Notes under the pieces: model-generated
Database searches by the model: none
What the model was told of the DNA's origin: nothing
What the model saw: only the letters and a program-made list of their open reading frames with translations
Source: Cyanoderma ruficeps
Lineage: Eukaryota > Chordata > Aves > Passeriformes > Timaliidae
Reading direction: 5' to 3'
NCBI GenBank assembly: GCA_008694505.1
Contig: VZDJ01000116.1
Span: 21,003,057-21,067,056, forward strand
Length of the DNA: 64,000 nucleotides
Shown here: positions 27,101-38,840 of the stretch, in pieces
Layout: each line of letters begins with the position of its first letter
Position numbering within the stretch: position 1 is the stretch's first letter
Position numbers and translations under genes: made by a program

Positions 27101-27243
27101 TCCTGCCTGATTTTAAATTACATTTCTGTGTATCAGATTCTCCTGGGTACAGCTAATGTAGAAAACAATGTAGCCTTCATGTCACTTGGACAACAGCAGA
27201 ATAGCACAAAGCGAATCTAGAGCCTGCTATACAGAAGTAAAGG
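18197..27243. other. No gene recognised; some local CpG enrichment
   Basis: No recognisable gene. Two small islands of relative CpG density stand out against a CpG-poor background: 19316-19355 and a more diffuse one at about 22800-23110. A 10-base C run lies at 20595-20604. The interval 21211-22680 has no appreciable open frame. Open frames around 22871-23203 are not recognisable. Confidence 0.55.
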
Positions 27244-27520
27244 ACTAAAACACATCCTTAAGTGCTACATCTGCACATCTTCTAAATACCTCCAGGGATG
27301 GTGACTCCACCACTTCCCTGGGCAGCCTGTTCTAATGCCTCACAACCCTCTGGTGGAGAAGGTTTCTTAATCTAAACAGTCTAAACACACTGTTAAGATA
27401 ATCTGTTCCATAGCCTTCCCTGGGACTGAGGTCAGACTGACAAGTCTGTAGTTCCCTGAATCCTCCTTCCAACCCTCCTTGGGCATCACATTTACTAACT
27501 TCAGACTCACTCTGGACAGA
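27244..27520 (-). mobile_element. CR1 LINE fragment, internally deleted
   Basis: Read on the minus strand, about 27400-27520 encodes a degenerate CR1 reverse-transcriptase block. The frame includes residues equivalent to GNYRLVSLTSVPGKAMEQI, the well-known NYRPVSLTSVPGK-MEQ motif of CR1 ORF2. It runs directly, near 27385-27395, into the conserved CR1 3' UTR (GGCTGCCCAGGGAAGTGGTGGAGTCACCATCCCTGGAGGTATTT on the element strand is represented at about 27290-27335). An intact CR1 has well over a kilobase of further reverse-transcriptase coding between these parts, so the copy carries a large internal deletion or arose by template switching. The element is truncated at its 5' end and also lacks the terminal octamer repeats, stopping near 27244. 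It is a dead copy with no complete frame. Confidence 0.92.
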
Positions 27521-27614
27521 TAAAACAGAAAGGCAACGGCATGGCCTTCAGTATCGCAATCTGGAAAGCAAAATAATAATAAAAAGGGATTAAATTGCTA
27601 ATTTTTGGTGGACA

Positions 27615-27648
27615 GATTTTGTTTGTACAGCTGATTTTGTTTGTACAG
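27615..27648. repeat. 18-bp tandem duplication
   Basis: The 16-base word GATTTTGTTTGTACAG occurs at 27615-27630 and 27633-27648, a period of 18. It lies about 95 bases beyond the CR1 fragment and is not part of it. Slippage duplication is the simplest reading. Confidence 0.85.
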
Positions 27649-30594
27649 TAATCCAGTGGGAAACCTGAATTTCGTGGAGAGAGTCTGTATGCTGCCCTGG
27701 GGTTACTGGATTGAATGATTGACAGAAAATGCAAATACAACTGCATGTATAATGGTAAAGTATATTGGTCAGTCTCCAGCACCCCAATATTTTTGAAATG
27801 GCTCCAAATCCCACCAACACACTTCTGGGGGAAGCTTTGTCTTCATCCCTTGCTCCTGCAAGAGAGCAGGCTGGTTGGTACGTGTGAGTCAGACCAATTC
27901 TGGTAAGTCAGCTTGGATCAGATATGGGGCAGAAAAAAGCTGCTCCTCCTGGAGCACAGTGTTATCTGGTGGGTACAGCTACATTAAAGAGAGATAGCCA
28001 TTCTGGTCAGGAGATTTATTAACCCTTCATCTTCTCAGGGTTCATCTCACGGAGTTTGTACAAGGACTGTGCTGGCTTCCTGGGCAGCCTGCTCGAGAGA
28101 AGACAGGGCAGCTTTTTCCTCTCCCGAGGTAGAAAATTCCCTCTCTGAGTCTTACAGCCCAGGTTAATCCAGGAGGCAGCAGATATGAAAAAGTTTTGTG
28201 GACCTCTTCACTGTGTAGATGTGGAAACTTGTAAATGACAGGTATGGGCAAATGGGGTCATCAAAATGTACCCCTGAGATCTGGCCCAGAAGCTGCATCA
28301 GCATGAAGACCACAGCCAGGGACAGCTTCCTCCTGGCTTGTCTTCCCATTTATACCAGCCAGAGTGCTCTGAATCATGGGAGAAGCAGAAATTTTTGGTA
28401 TTGGAGATATCCTACAAGCCATACCAAAATAAAAGTATATGAGGTGTTTAATACAGAATAAGCTTCAGCACAGCTGCAGACTCATCAATGATTATGTTAT
28501 TGGCTCTCATTATGTAGGCAGACCTTCAGAGTCAGCTTTGGTTTATTTGACATAATTGCTGTAATAGTACCCATCACCCTGTTAATGTAGAAATCTCAGG
28601 TATTTGGCATTCAGGTCAATATGTCACACCTAGATATTCCCTATTTTTGCACACTGCTTGTTAGTATAATGCTCGGGAATGGACTAATGCCATGTAAATA
28701 ATTTCATCAGGGCAAGATCATTAGATCTGCTCACCCCCAAACTCTCATTATTTTTTTAAAAGCCATATTTCAATTCATAGGAAGCAGAGAAGACTGAACA
28801 TATAAAAGGCTGCCTCACAGCCAATCTGCAGTTTGTAAAAAAGTAACCCTTTGGGAGGGTATAACTTAATTTGTAATTTCTTTGTCTCCAGCTCAGTGGA
28901 GCATGAAAAAGAAGCAGCTCCTCCCCCCAACCCAACCAAGCACACAGGTGGGAGCTAACTCAGGGGAAAGCAGCACACAATAGTCTCACAGGCCTGGCTG
29001 CTGAATGGTGTGGCCATATCTTGGTGTCCACATTGACAGTCCAGTCCCTACCAAGTTAATATGTTAGTCAATGCTCATCTCAGTTGGGTTTATAGAGCTA
29101 TGGAGACTTATAATTGGTTCATAAATTCTTTTCCCTAAGCCATTGTTAAGACTGTTAAGAAACGGGTAAGGAATGATTTGGCTTTTCTGTTTCAGGCCTT
29201 TTTCCCTAGGGTCCTGTAAATTTTGGTTGCCTTTTGCTTGCATAATGAGAGTTTCTTTTCTACAGAATATCTTCCATTTTACTATAAAAATAGTTCCTTT
29301 TTTTTGCATAAACATTTGAGTGGGATTTTTTTCATTATTCTGAAAGAGACATCAATATCATTGCCTTTTTTATGCAAAAGGAAAAATCAGTCGAGGAAGA
29401 GGTTAAATTATTTTGGTTGGTGTTGCAGTAGTGATGAGAGGGATATGCTGGCAGATGTGACCTTGGAGGCCAATGTTCTGGGCACCCTGGAGTCCCACAG
29501 GAGCAGGGGAAAAGGACCAAGCATGAAAGAACAGGCTGTCCTTTGGGCTTTGGACTGCCTCAGGTCACAGGCTGCCCTATGCCTGCAATGTGCTGTGCAC
29601 ACTAAAAGATGCTTAAATATCCACGTCTCATAGTGCAGGGTAAGGTACCTTTCTATTGCCTTGATTTCTTCTGTATGAGCTATAATCCTGCTCCAGAAAT
29701 ATGCCTTGAAGTTGAATTCACACTGGGAGGAGGCAAGAAGTTGGAGAAGTACAGTCACCTCTGTGTGTCTCAATTAAATGTGCCTTCAGGATGTTCTAAG
29801 GGAATACAGAATATGGGCCCAGAGACAATAAAAAGACATTTTGTTATTATTATAATTTTTATTGTTGTGGTTATTACCAGGTATTAGTTTATTTTACCTA
29901 TGAATTCTTGACTGAATTCCTCACTGAGTCCTTTTGGAGAGCCTCTGTTCCTGTGTAGGTGTGTCCATCAGCCCAGGGCGTGGGCAGAGGATTGCTGTTG
30001 GATAGCTCATGTGTGGGAAGAGATCAAAAACTTGCAGGTGATGAACAAGAAATAAGTAGTCAAGGTAAACACTTCATCGCCTTTTGAAAGGTCCTAACTG
30101 AAAACTGGTGTGTAGGGTGAGCATTTCATCAAGGAGCAGATCATCCCAATCAATTCAAAACACGGCAGCACCTCTGTTTTTAGCTCCCATTAGCTGAACT
30201 TGTGATCATAGCTGACTGTTTAAAGGGACTTGAAAGGCTCGTTTGAAGTATTTGGGACTGGAAACTTTGGCATGGTATCCTTTGATATGGACATGGCTAT
30301 AGGGCTTCATGGCCTGCCTTATCTCAAGATTTGTTTAATACCTTCATAATTACATTAAATTGGCCAGGAAATAGGCTGAAGTTGAGGATATGAAGACCTG
30401 CCCACTATGCATGATGCTGGATGGCAGCCTGGTTTATTTTCATTTCAAGTTTTCCTTGGCTTCATTGCGTTTTCAATAAGGAACAAAGGTATTCCTTTAT
30501 TTTAATTTTTAATAGCCCTAATTCTAATTGTGTGAAGGGAAATTTTATGATGCAGACATGTTATATTACTATCTCTATAACAGGAGTCCAGAAC
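27649..30594. other. No gene recognised
   Basis: The stretch shows no recognisable coding, RNA gene or interspersed repeat. Open frames up to 136 codons (29223-29633 plus) have no identifiable family and overlap others of similar length on the opposite strand, as expected by chance. Confidence 0.6.
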
Positions 30595-30648
30595 TATTAA
30601 TCAGAATTAATAATTCTGATTAATATAATAATCAGAATTATTAATTCT
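30595..30648. repeat. 31-bp perfect palindrome with adjacent third arm
   Basis: Positions 30595-30625 form a perfect inverted repeat: 15-bp arms around a single central A at 30610. The left arm begins TATTAATCAGAATTA. After a few bases, 30630-30640 repeats the inner left arm (AATCAGAATTA) and 30642-30648 gives part of the complementary arm around a central T. The cluster is almost pure A/T apart from the CAG/CTG steps and repeats ATTA/TAAT words. It could extrude a cruciform or act as paired homeodomain-type sites. It could equally be a slippage-derived quasi-palindrome. Function is not shown by the sequence. Confidence 0.9.
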
Positions 30649-33380
30649 CCAAACAATGGTAGTTGTAGTGAGCAAAGGGTAGAAAATGGGGAAAGGAACA
30701 AATAGAGCCACAGCTGCCTCTCTGCTTCAGAGAGCATGCAAGTGTCCCAAAAATAAAGATCAAACAAAAAACTTCACATTCACTGCTATTTGATATAGGC
30801 TAAATTCACTTTAGGCTTAGATACCCATCAGATTGCATCAGCTTTTTTATCTCTGCTGCAACAGGAAACTTTCATTTTATTTCCAAGGGACTTGAGTTTG
30901 GGTTCCTTCTAAATTAAGTTGAATATTGGGGCCAGTGAAAACTGTGACTGAACTCTTCCATCCTCCTCCATTCAATTTCATGCCTCCAATTTCTGTGTTT
31001 CCAATGAAAGGCATTACTACCAGGCATCTCACTTGAACAGATTTGGCAAGCTGCTAAGAAATGTAAATTGGAAAACATTTGATACAAACGATTTTTTCTC
31101 CATCAAAAAGATGTCAAAAGTGAAGACAAGTCTCTGCTTTTGCTCTTCCTAATTACGGGATGTTAGACGTTAAACATTGAACTGGAAATCCAATTACAGG
31201 ATTATTAATCAGATGCATTTTTTTCAACTTGGGGGAAAAAAGGCTAAGTGAAACATGAAAGTCCACTGGGAAACACCACCAATTAAAGCAATTAAAAAAG
31301 GACATGGAATCCTTAATTTTTACACTTGGCTAGAAAGTTGATTGACTGGGCTTGACTCTCCTGGGAGTGGGTGTGCTGGGCAGTTTTTTATTTGCTTCTT
31401 GATATCACATGCTTCTGTTTCCTTATGAAAAATAATTAATTTCCTTTGCAGGAAAATGTACTTATTGTGATATGGGTAGCTGATCAGGTTTAAAATGTTT
31501 GATCAGGTTAAGCAATGCCTGTCATTTAACATTTCCACTCATGGGGAGAAGCACATATTCCCTCCACTCTTATTCTGCAGACAGACTTTCTGACAGCTGA
31601 AGTGTAGCCAGTAAATTTCTTTTCCATTAGTTGCAAATTGTACAACAATATACTAAAGTAATTACATCATAAGTCTTCTTGCCTTGAAGTTAGGCTCTGC
31701 AGTACACACTCATAAAATAGAGCAGTGGCAAATAAAATCACTGCATCTGTGTATATTTGTCTTGCAATAATTTTTCTGAGGGTGGTCTACAACATTGACA
31801 AACGTGAATTAAGGAGGAACTGAAAAGAATTCAGTGTTTCTTGCTTTCTATAAGAGAGAGGCTATGGTTCTTCAATAATTAGGACTACCTTGGGTCAAAG
31901 CAAAGATTATTGCCAACAGTCTCCTTAGATGTGCATTAAGAACTGAATATAATATTCCCTTGGTCATCCAGGGTATGGTGAGTCTTGTTGAAGATCTGAG
32001 TTCAAGACTGTGTTGAAGCACCTTAGGAGTGTACCCAGTGTAGACAGAATACCTCTAGGATAAATCTAACTATTGCATGCCTCTAAAATGCTTTGAATAT
32101 CAGGGAAACACAAATGAGAATATTTGCAAAAAAAGAAGTAAATGCCAGTACATCTATTTTTCTTAGCTCCCCAGAAAAGGACAGACAGGTAATGTACCTA
32201 AAGCACTCTCTTGGCACCTGGCTGTGAACAGGCATCATTAGCATTCACCACTGTGTTGTAAACTGTGGCAATAAAATTATGGTTTCTTGACAGTTTTGTT
32301 CCCAAAGCCAAGGGCTACCCTGGAGATAAAGCTGCCTGTAACCCTTCTGATACTTCTTGAATTATGCAATAAGAAAGTTTCTTTCCTTCTTTTGAGAGAA
32401 GATGGCAGCATCCCATCCCATACTCCTTCTCCAGGTGGGCTACCAGACCTTCAGTTTTCTATATTACATTATTTATTTTATAATATATTGCTGAGGAGCT
32501 CTGGATCCAGCTCTTCCCCTGCCAGGCTGGATTTATAGGAGTGCATGTCAAGTTTAATTTGCTACAGTGTGTAGGGATCAGCAGCCAGAATATGTGAGCT
32601 TCGTCTCTCCCCAGAGCCATGTCAGTGCTGCCATTCACTCTTCCCAAATAAGGGGCAGCATTTATAGTTATTTTCAGGTTATTTGTGGGTCATTTCCAGG
32701 ACCATACCTTGTGTTTTGGTGGCACAGAGGGAGAGGGGGATTCATGGCATTGATCAGATTGCTGGAGGAAACAGTACAGGAAAAACTTATGCTAGAAGAG
32801 CCCACACTGGGGTTTCTGATCCTGCATAACACTGCAGCCATGGATCAGCCACAGCAGCAGGAGCCCAGCAACCCCAGGTTAATGGGCTTTGCTATTCTCT
32901 GAATAACTACCCTCATACAGACAGCATATCTGACTGGGTCTTGAAAGCTTGAAACAGGAATTTGACTGATTCATCTGGGAACCAGGCATGTACAGGAGCA
33001 GCAGCAGAGAGATATTTTCCCAGCACGGGGAGTGCATTTGATTATATTCACTATATTTGGTGTGATTTGCTGCACTCAGATATTCAGCTGCAATTAGATG
33101 GTTAGAGACTCATCATTAATCTTGACTCTGTGCTGCCTGTCAATCTGTTCCCTTACATAGCTTATGGCACTATTCTGAATATTTTGATGAGGAAAATATC
33201 CCTGCTTTGGAGTGATTGCTGATGGCAGGATTTTTGTCTGGATCCCCTGTCAATATCTCTTCTCTTCAAGGCGCTTTACAGAATTGTCTCTCAAACGACA
33301 ATGATTATGTCTCTTGGCTTATTCAGAGATCTCTCAAAGCCCTGCTGAGCTGGTGTCTGGGCATTACACACCACACCACA
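30649..33380. other. AT-rich stretch almost devoid of open frames
   Basis: From about 29890 to 32285 no open frame of 60 codons occurs on either strand, in contrast with neighbouring DNA. The sequence has many ATTA/TAAT/TTAATT words, for example 31150-31320 and 31430-31445. I see no interspersed repeat. Such composition is typical of intronic or intergenic bird DNA and is also common in conserved non-coding enhancers. Conservation cannot be judged from one sequence. Confidence 0.4.
31475..31510. repeat. Short direct repeat TGATCAGGTT
   Basis: TGATCAGGTT occurs twice about 20 bases apart, the copies separated by TAAAATGTT-type sequence. It is a minor local duplication and no function is implied. 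Confidence 0.6.
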
Positions 33381-33420
33381 CCCCCCCCCCCCCCNNNNNN
33401 NNNNNNNNNNNNNCCCCCCC
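33381..33420. repeat. Poly-C tract with embedded assembly gap
   Basis: Fourteen or more C at 33381-33394 are followed by 19 N (33395-33413) and seven C (33414-33420), directly after CACACCACACCACA. The gap is probably an unsequenced continuation of the C run, which polymerases and assemblers handle badly. The complementary strand is a long G tract able to form G-quadruplex structures. The N count is probably not the true gap length. Confidence 0.9.
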
Positions 33421-33780
33421 AATTATTTGTTCCTTGATACCTGAGCATGTTCCTTGATAAAAACTCTGATTTTTATTTTCTTCCACACGCTAGGATTTCT
33501 TAGAATGTTCACATTAATCTATTTCCTCCTTCTGCTTTCCTCCTTCCTAAAAGGCTCATATTCTTGTTGCCTTTAAGATATTTAAAATGCTATGAAATCT
33601 ATTTTGTACTCACTGACCTTCCTGCTTTTCAGTTCATTCTTTCATAAAGAACTCTCTAGAGTCAACATAGATTTTTTCATGTAGAAGAGCTGTCCAATCA
33701 GTGGAGGTCCTCTTGTCACTCTTCTACTTCCAAAATTAGAGCCCTTCCAAACAAAAATAAAAAAAAAAGTGTTTCTCAGT

Positions 33781-33805
33781 TTCAGTATATATTGGATATA
33801 CTGAA
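33781..33805. repeat. Perfect 9-bp hairpin
   Basis: The arms are TTCAGTATA (33781-33789) and TATACTGAA (33797-33805) around a 7-base loop. No U-run terminator context applies in a eukaryote. It is probably chance in AT-rich DNA. Confidence 0.7.
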
Positions 33806-35063
33806 GAATGAGCATGGAGAGATCCCTTGAAAATCATAGTGTTTCTGAAATTTGTGGATCTCCCTCACAATTTATACCCTCCTGTGAATGAAAAAGCTTT
33901 GAATGAAGCTATAAAGCTGGGCATTTTGTGCAATTTAGCATAAAGGAGCTCTGAAGTTTTCTTTCCCTGAGAGAATCTCTAGGACATCTTTTAGGCTTCC
34001 CTGAAGTTCAAACATTTTTAAGTCTCTGTTTAAACACATGTGGGTTGTGCTGTTTTATATTTATGTATAGATACGGGAGAGGTGGGAAACTGAGACGTCT
34101 CTGCTGTGCTTTACTTTCCACTGCTGAATAGAGAAACAAATCCAGATTATTCACTGCACATCTTGCCTTGCTTTTGTTTACATTTGGCATCAGGATGCAG
34201 CTGTTCTGACTCTTTATGAGTAAGATAAGGTCATATTCATCATTCCATGTTTAAACAATGCTTTTGTTTTCAGTGTCTTGTAATACACATCCTACTAGAC
34301 CATTAAACTATCATCGCTGTTGGGTTTCTATGAAATTTTTCATTTTTCCTGCAGCTGATGAAATGAATGATGATGATGATGTATTTCTAACCAAAGGAAT
34401 TTGTCATTTAAACTCCCACACTTCCCCGAGATTTCAGAACTATTAGAAGTGAACTTAGCTCCTTTTATTCTTCAGTTCAGGAAGACTGGCAGCAGTGCTT
34501 AAGTGGCATCCAAAGGGTACCTCCAGGTACATGTTATTTGGGCTAAAATCTGAATTGCTTTGTCAGAAGTTCAGGCTTGATGGTAATCTAGGTCAATTCT
34601 ATGCAATTATGGAAGAGCAAACAAAAATTTTTTCTATTAGCTCCTATGAAAAAATGCTTATTGGACATGGAAGCTGGGAAGTTTTGCTTTATGAAATTGT
34701 GTTTACTTTGTCTTGCCCTCTTTTTGGCAACTGCAGAGATATTAAACACTAAACTCAATTTGTCTTCTAGTTTCATGGTGGAATTCAACTAATTGAATAA
34801 GTATGAAACAAGTTTATATTGCCCAATTCTTAAAAGAATTAAAAGACAAAGGTGTCATCTGAACTAAAGCTGGTATTTATCATGCTGTTAATTATATTTT
34901 ATAATATCCAAATGATTACCAAAACTGGGAAAACCCATGGGAAAAGACTGTCTGCCTGGGATAGGTGGAACTGAGAGTTACAGGCAGAGGATTTTTTCAG
35001 TGTGTGGATTCACAGCCCCCAAACAGCTTCTGGCCTTACCAGAAGTTTTCAGGAGGTTATTTC

Positions 35064-35064
35064 N
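35064..35064. other. Ambiguous base (N)
   Basis: A single unresolved consensus base within a T/C-rich run. Confidence 0.95.
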
Positions 35065-35207
35065 TCTTTTTCTCCTCTTGATATCATACTTTGTCTCCTG
35101 GTGGTTCCTAGAGGGATAATATAGTGAAAAGTGACACTTTGTACCAACAGTACAGTGGAAGATGGCAAGGACTGAGAGAGATGGAGTTGATTTGTGCAAA
35201 TAGACTC

Positions 35208-35221
35208 TAATAATAATAATA
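35208..35221. repeat. (TAA)n microsatellite
   Basis: Just over four and a half perfect TAA units. The array is short and probably only mildly polymorphic. Confidence 0.8.
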
Positions 35222-38200
35222 GCATTAAGAGCTGGATTAAACACATTCATCCTGTATTGTGTCATGATCCAAAGGACCTACTTACCCACTTCTCACATAA
35301 ATCAGAGTGTCAGGATGTTTCACAGATGGGGTGGTTGTGGCAAGCACTGAGCATCACTCAGGGAGCACAGAGGGAGATGCTGATTTTCTAGACGAGACTT
35401 CCCTAATGTTTTTAATTGACTCTTGAAAATGACAATCTTAGTCACTAAAATGAACCCCAGAAGGACAACAGCTGCTTGGTTCAGTATAGTTGGTACAGCT
35501 TCATTCTCTGTGTGTTTGTATTTATGTCTTATACGTCCAAGTATATTCACCAATTTCAGCTTATTTAAATGAAGGGGGACAGGACAGTAGGACTTGGGAT
35601 AATTCAGTTCCCATGAGGTTTTTGGAACACAGCATCTACAGATTGTGCCAAAGTGAAAACTAAGCACTCTGAGAAATTGTATTTGTTCCTTGGTTGTACA
35701 TCTCTTGCAGGATGGTTTGAAAAGAAATGAGGAGCCCACAGGACTCTCTTTTAAGCTGATATACTGGATGATTAGAGCTGTGCTAGCTCTCTGGTGTGGG
35801 CCAAAGTTACCTCAATGGCAGAGCAATGTTACTTGTGAGATGATTTGAATCACAGCTGCTCCACCTTGCTTATATTCTGCCTCATAAAATACCACAGAAA
35901 CGAAGTGAAAGGGGAGTGTGGTCTTCACTAGAGACATCTCTGTAACCGCAGAAACTGAATACAAAAAGAGCAAACCCCACCACACCAGACTGTAATGAAC
36001 TGCAGCACAGCCTAACCAGGGTTATCTGGCAATATCTTCAGGCCTTAAATAGCAGTCAGGTGGATGTGCTGGTCAGTGAGCCCCTCCAGCCTCTGTGCAG
36101 TCACCATTATTTGTATGGACTGTGCATGTAGGGGTTCAGTGGTTGTTGATGACCCCACCAGCCTCAAACGTGAACACTTGAACAAACCCAAGTGGACTCC
36201 ACCTCACAGAGATAATACATCCCCCTGTATTTTTGTTTTTGTTTTACATGTCACTGTTACCTCATCTTTACTGCCTCTAGGGAGAAAAGGAAAATATTAA
36301 ATGTCTCATCTTGGGCAAGTGAGAATAATTCAGAGAGATTTTCACCTCAGTACAAGCTTTCAGAATTAGTTCTTTGACGGTATGTAGCAGCAGATATCTC
36401 AAGGCTTGGAGAAAGATACAGAGATTCGAACTGTTGATTGAAAACTTAACTGAGAGCACCTTCTCCAGCACTGGTGGATTTCAGAGGAGCCATGGGGTGA
36501 AGCTGCTGGGAATTCATCCAGTATCTCTATAGATACAGAGCAGGAATAGAGGAAATGTTGGGGCTGAGCTTTCAGCTTTCTGCTGACCCTCCTAGAGGCT
36601 GTGAAACTCTGCTTTCTGGAATCAGAAAGCAAACCTGCAGTAATGGCTGCATGCTGGCAGCTTCCCCTAGTGAATTATGTCTTTATTTTGCTGCAGAAAG
36701 TGCTTCAGCAAAGCTGTGGAGTGTGGCTGAGGGATACCATAGCCCTCTAACAGGACTGCCAGCTCAGGGACCAGACTTGAGGGAGAAAAATTTGTTTCTT
36801 CCACCTTTTTCACGTCACAAGAACTCCTGAGTGAGAAAAGCTGTGACATGCTGGGACAAGCCTTTCTTTTTGTCTTCCCCTACACCTTCCCCTTAATTAG
36901 CTCAGCTGTTGTCTGCCACAACCTGGACTTCTGTCTGAAGTGCTGAAAATGTCGAGGCATTTCTTATGTTCCTCAGTATACGAAACCACAAGCAGCAAAT
37001 CCAGCCAGTCTTTTGTCATTATGCAGCATTATGAAAATAATTTCTCCATTTCCATAGGCTGGTGGTGCCACTGATTGTACTGTTCTCTGGCAGTCGGCGC
37101 CAGACTTATCCTTTCAACCACACAAAGATTACCTTGCTTTCCTCTCAGCTGTGTGATTTCTTTCTTGACACGCGCTGCAAGACCACAATTTGGACTACCT
37201 GGTATTCCCCCTTCAAATATCCTATCAGGCATCTGCTTCTGTAGGAACTCAAGACATTATTTTGTTGTGGCAGAAAACAATGGGGTTTCAAATGGCTAAG
37301 CTGAAACATGAAAATCTCCTAAAAACGCGAAGTGTCACTTTTTCTTCTCCACTGTAATGCTGGACCCGCTCTAGATGTAAAGAGCATGGGCCATTCCTCT
37401 TTGCTGGAGGTTTCAGGGATCTTGCAGTGGAGTCCCTGGGGCTTTGTTGTGGTTAAGTAAAATGCATTTACTGCCAAAGGGCAATAAAATTAAGAAAAAA
37501 GTCAATAGTAAACAATGACAACTATTTATCTTATTTGAGGCTTACAAAGCACCTAAAACTGAAATTGTCTTCAAGTAGACACAAAGTAGAGTTTGTGCAA
37601 TAAAGTTCCCAAATCAACCTAAAATCTCTTCCTAGTTGGAATGGCAAGAATCTGGAATTCACTTGGTTATGAGGCATAATATACCAGATTTAGAACTGTG
37701 CAACGCAGTCTCAAAAATGGTCCAGCTATGGAAAGCTGTTGGGAATATGGCCTAATCCAAGGATTTAAAACCTACGAATGCGTTTAAGCACATTGCAAAA
37801 TTTTTAGAATTCAGGAGCTTTCCCTGTTTTAGTTGCTGGGTGCTGAAAACTCTGGAGTATCTGCAATGGCAGATAGTGAATAAGACAATTTTCTTGAATT
37901 GGTGCCTGAAACTACTAAGTCTCTGAGCACTCCCAGGAAACCGATCCAAGGATTGATTTGAGAATCAGCACATCATGAGACCCTCTGGGAGCCTTCCTTC
38001 AGTCCTTCATAGATTGTAAGGCTCCGGGCAGCTGAATGTAAGTCATTAAAGCTCCTAATTCTATCCATTAGTGCACTCATTAATATTTCTCAGTAACTTG
38101 GGATACAATATTTCTCATGACAAGCTTAGGAAAGTTTTCTCTTCCATCTAATTTTAACCTAGAGACAGCTATAAGGAAGAAAAGTTCACCAGTGAGTGGA

Positions 38201-38544
38201 AGAAAAGCTTTTTTGTAAAATTTATGTTTGCAGAATCTGTCCTTCTGGGCAAAGCAGTTAGAAACATTTTACTTTAGAGATTAAAATCTTCCATGAAGTT
38301 GTTGAATGTAGGAATATTTAACTTTTGTCACTGGGCTCAGCGTTCAGCCTGGAGCATATGGAACTGCTGACAGTAAAACAATGAACTTCTCACAGCAAGT
38401 CCCAAAAGGAAAAACAAAGAAATACAAAGAAAAACTTCTGGGACCTCAGGAACTGGATAAACATGCTGCTAAATTGTTCATATGCTCCAGAGATGGATGC
38501 CATTAGAAGACAGCCAACTTGAATAATTGCTTTTAGGTGGAAAA

Positions 38545-38690
38545 ATAGAATTGCAGGACCACAGGATGTCTGGAATGGGAGGAGCTCTCCAGAGGTCTTC
38601 TTATCCATCCTCCTACTCAAGTAGGTCCTGCTAGAACCAGTTGCACAGGATAATGTCCAGATGACTTTTCAGTATTTCCAACAGCAGGAT
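38545..38690 (-). mobile_element. CR1 LINE 3' fragment
   Basis: On the plus strand this reads as the antisense of a CR1 3' end: ATAGAATTGCAGGACCACAGG, then a CTGGAATGGGAGGAGCTCTCCAGAGGTC-type block, GTCCTGCTAGA, GTTGCACAGGATAATGTCCAGATGACTTTTCAGTATTTCCAA. The order matches the conserved 3' tail of several avian CR1 subfamilies, so the element lies on the minus strand with its 3' end at about 38545. It is 5'-truncated like most CR1 copies, and similarity fades beyond about 38690. No coding remains. Confidence 0.85.
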
Positions 38691-38712
38691 CTGTTTTCTT
38701 CCATTGCCTGTG

Positions 38713-38840
38713 TATATTCAAACACACATAGATGTATTTATATGCTTTTCAAACTTATATGACTAGAGCTTATATATGCACATTTATATATTTAAATATT
38801 TATGTGTATATAAACTCATATGTGTATATATGACCATGTA
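38713..38840. repeat. TA/TG-rich low-complexity tract
   Basis: Interrupted TATATA, TGTATA and ACACACATA runs follow directly after the CR1 fragment. This is imperfect dinucleotide-type low complexity. Together with the preceding CR1 copy it may mark an old insertion or slippage site. Confidence 0.7.

Larger units (their letters stand above)
33421..38544. other. No gene recognised; small repeats and weak exon hypothesis
   Basis: The interval begins with a 20-bp-period duplication (TGTTCCTTGATA at 33428-33439 and 33448-33459). A 9-bp-stem hairpin lies at 33781-33805 (TTCAGTATA and its complement, 7-base loop). There is an (ATG)5 run at 34367-34381, one N at 35064 and a (TAA)n run at 35208-35221. 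A strong acceptor at 34354 precedes a short open tail, described among the findings. No recognisable gene. Confidence 0.6.

Noticed and set aside
28065..28110. CTTCCTGGGCAGCCTGCTC, resembling a CR1 antisense block
   Set aside because: The flanks do not continue with any other CR1 block, so a short chance match is more likely.
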